Assembly (NCBI GenBank): GCA_041862635.1
Contig: JBGVTO010000439.1
Coordinates: 1-17,326 of the forward strand
Reading direction: 5' to 3'
Origin: NIOZ-UU13 sp041862635
Lineage (GTDB): Bacteria > Planctomycetota > Phycisphaerae > Sedimentisphaerales > Anaerobacaceae
DNA: 17,326 nt
Every line of letters begins with the position of its first letter. Within the stretch, counting starts at the first letter, position 1. This document shows, in pieces, positions 16,146 to 17,326 of this stretch. The notes under the pieces are model-generated. The model made no database searches, was not told the DNA's origin, and saw only the letters and a program-made list of their open reading frames with translations. Both the position numbers and the translations under genes were made by a program.

Positions 16146-16157
16146 CTATTGGTATGC
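16132..16157 (-). terminator. Hairpin at the 3' end of the beta-helix gene
   Basis: GCATACCA (16132-16139) and TGGTATGC (16150-16157) are perfect 8-bp inverted arms with a 10-nt loop, and they overlap the stop codon (16146-16148). No U-run follows on the minus strand, so it may be a 3'-end stabilising structure and not an intrinsic terminator. Confidence 0.35.
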
Positions 16158-17326
16158 GTCGATGCCGAATTCCATCGGCGGGCTGCCGGCTTCATGCGCG
16201 CCTATATCAGGCGCGGCGCCGGTGTAATTGTCATTGAAATTCGGAATTACCACGCCCGCGTCATACCCAAGACTGGATGGATCAAGCGCGAATTCCCCAA
16301 TACCGTTATCTGGGTCATATATTGGAACACCTCTGATTCCGTTTCGCTCCGAGCCGGGTCTGGCTTTGATGTTGCCGTTGTACAAATCGTAATCGAAATC
16401 ATTGGTAGAATTTGGACTGCCGCTATTGATACTGTCGCCGCCAGAAGGAACATGGAAGATATTATTTCTGGTACAGGTATTAGTAAGTTTAGCGTCGTGA
16501 GCATTTACTCCATCAAAAGATCCATAGTCCGGAGGTGGGGCCTGTAAGATAGTATTATGGAATATGTAAGTTTTACCGCCGCCGTAGCCTTCTACATCAC
16601 CTGACTTGAAGGCTCGCCATGCAACGTTGTCATTTGGACCTGCTCGACTGATGCCAAACACATTCCGCCATATATAGAGGGGACCAACAGAATTAGATTG
16701 GGTTGCAATCTTTTCCGCTGTCCTGGTTATGTAATTGCCCCATATCCTCACATTACAGTTTGCACCTTCACTCTGTATACCACTGTCCCAGCAGTTCGCA
16801 ATATAATTGCCGTAGATATCGGAATCGCGAATAGGAAAACCATCATAACTAAAGTTATGCGACTCTCCCATGCTATCCTTGAAATAGTGGTCTTCATCCG
16901 AATAGATTTCATTGTAGCGTATGACATAGTGGCCCGCTCTTTCATTTCTGGGTGTGAACGTAATGGCTTGAGGTCCCAAAGGATGATTTGTGTTTATTGG
17001 TATAGTCCTGGCTGACTCCTTCCAGCAATTAGTATCTGCTCTGGGGTGATGAAGTCTATTCCTCTGAACGATAATCCTTTCAATGTTTGGTGAATTAGAA
17101 TAAACAGCAGCATCTAAATTGTTACCCCACTCACCTTCCTGTAGACGGCCCCATCCGCTTATATCACACCCTTCTATAACAACATCATGCACATTATTTA
17201 GTATGCGGATACCGTGTACACTTGCTTCTCTCAGAGTTAAGCCGCGTATAATAATATAGGAAGCGCTAACATAGATACAGGAGTCGTCCTGATTATTTAC
17301 ATTAATAGTTGAGCTTTCCCCTTCGG
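16146..17326 (-). CDS. Right-handed parallel beta-helix protein, 5' end beyond the window
   Basis: The frame is open from the window's right edge (first full codon at 17324) to the stop at 16148-16146, 392 residues of a longer protein. The visible N-terminal part has the short beta-strand ladder of a right-handed beta-helix: YIIIRGLTLREASVHGIRIL, VHDVVIEGCDISGWG, IERIIVQRNRLHHPR, YVIRYNEIYSDED, SDIYGNYIANCWDSGIQSEG, VRIWGNYITRT, TYIFHNTIL and TNTCTRNNIF. The end DIGAHEAGSP is common in secreted beta-helix proteins of this bacterial group. The fold is shared by pectate-lyase-like polysaccharide lyases and by hydrolases and epimerases; I cannot choose a substrate or point to catalytic residues. 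A GTG at 17192 is internal to the fold, because strand repeats continue upstream, so it is not the start. The signal peptide is expected outside the window. No dockerin-like tail is present. Confidence 0.88.
   Translation of the reverse strand, partial: EGESSTINVNNQDDSCIYVSASYIIIRGLTLREASVHGIRILNNVHDVVIEGCDISGWGRLQEGEWGNNLDAAVYSNSPNIERIIVQRNRLHHPRADTNCWKESARTIPINTNHPLGPQAITFTPRNERAGHYVIRYNEIYSDEDHYFKDSMGESHNFSYDGFPIRDSDIYGNYIANCWDSGIQSEGANCNVRIWGNYITRTAEKIATQSNSVGPLYIWRNVFGISRAGPNDNVAWRAFKSGDVEGYGGGKTYIFHNTILQAPPPDYGSFDGVNAHDAKLTNTCTRNNIFHVPSGGDSINSGSPNSTNDFDYDLYNGNIKARPGSERNGIRGVPIYDPDNGIGEFALDPSSLGYDAGVVIPNFNDNYTGAAPDIGAHEAGSPPMEFGIDAYQ

Noticed and set aside
16125..16547. Plus-strand 140-residue frame
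   Set aside because: Antisense to the beta-helix gene, whose strand repeats and C-terminal signature are clear.
17190..17192. GTG at 17192 as the start of the beta-helix gene
   Set aside because: In-frame beta-strand repeats continue upstream to the window edge, so the gene starts outside the window.

Overview
The window most likely comes from a Planctomycetota genome, probably class Phycisphaerae and probably environmental. The best taxonomic clue is the secreted protein at 13366-14784, which ends in a paired dockerin-like module of the 'DLNADGQVDF...FWL' / 'GDGIVDFADFAALSHRWL' kind that is very common in that class. Large PAS-rich cytoplasmic kinases, a TPR-tailed O-antigen-ligase protein and AT-rich inverted repeats in spacers fit the same origin. 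This placement is an inference from protein style; there is no rRNA or tRNA in the window.

Layout. (1) 1-5703 is an exopolysaccharide / cell-envelope region, in good part broken and recombined. It holds a response-regulator remnant (1-126) joined directly to a 5'-truncated O-antigen-ligase/TPR gene (125-2146), and an apparently intact polyprenyl-phosphate sugar-1-phosphate transferase (WecA/TagO type, 2286-3734). These are followed by a 21-bp minisatellite (3973-4139), the C-terminal remnant of a LamG-like domain (ending 4348), and an in-frame chimera of a GT4 glycosyltransferase N-terminal part with a piece of a Gfo/Idh/MocA dehydrogenase (4357-5703). (2) 5891-12590 is a same-strand two-component signalling cassette: a PAS-PAS-PAS-HisKA kinase, a stand-alone double-receiver protein, a REC-(PAS)5-HisKA_3 hybrid kinase and a NarL/LuxR-type response regulator. 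The first three are tightly spaced (33 and 35 nt gaps). The fourth is separated by a 293-nt spacer with a large imperfect inverted repeat and promoter-like elements. (3) 12591-17326 holds a secreted TIM-barrel-like, dockerin-tailed protein (+), a small coiled-coil protein (-) and the 3' part of a right-handed beta-helix protein (-), with long spacers between them.

How the genes may work together (inference). The hybrid kinase with a HisKA_3 core and the NarL-type regulator are the natural NarX/NarL-style pair. The first kinase and the double receiver could feed a phosphorelay into it. The transferase would prime a lipid-linked glycan that the glycosyltransferase extends and an O-antigen-ligase-type enzyme polymerises or transfers. 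The ligase and glycosyltransferase genes seen here are not full-length, however, so this copy of the pathway is probably not functional as it stands. The two C-terminal-region secreted proteins look like polysaccharide-acting enzymes.

The most notable structures are the two gene-gene junctions with short shared sequence (near 121-130 and 5191-5205), the heptapeptide-coding 21-bp repeat, the inverted repeat at 11705-11844, and an unusual PAS-like module shared by both kinases. The junctions could be real recombination or assembly chimeras; sequence alone cannot decide. I did not find a convincing wholly new biological system.
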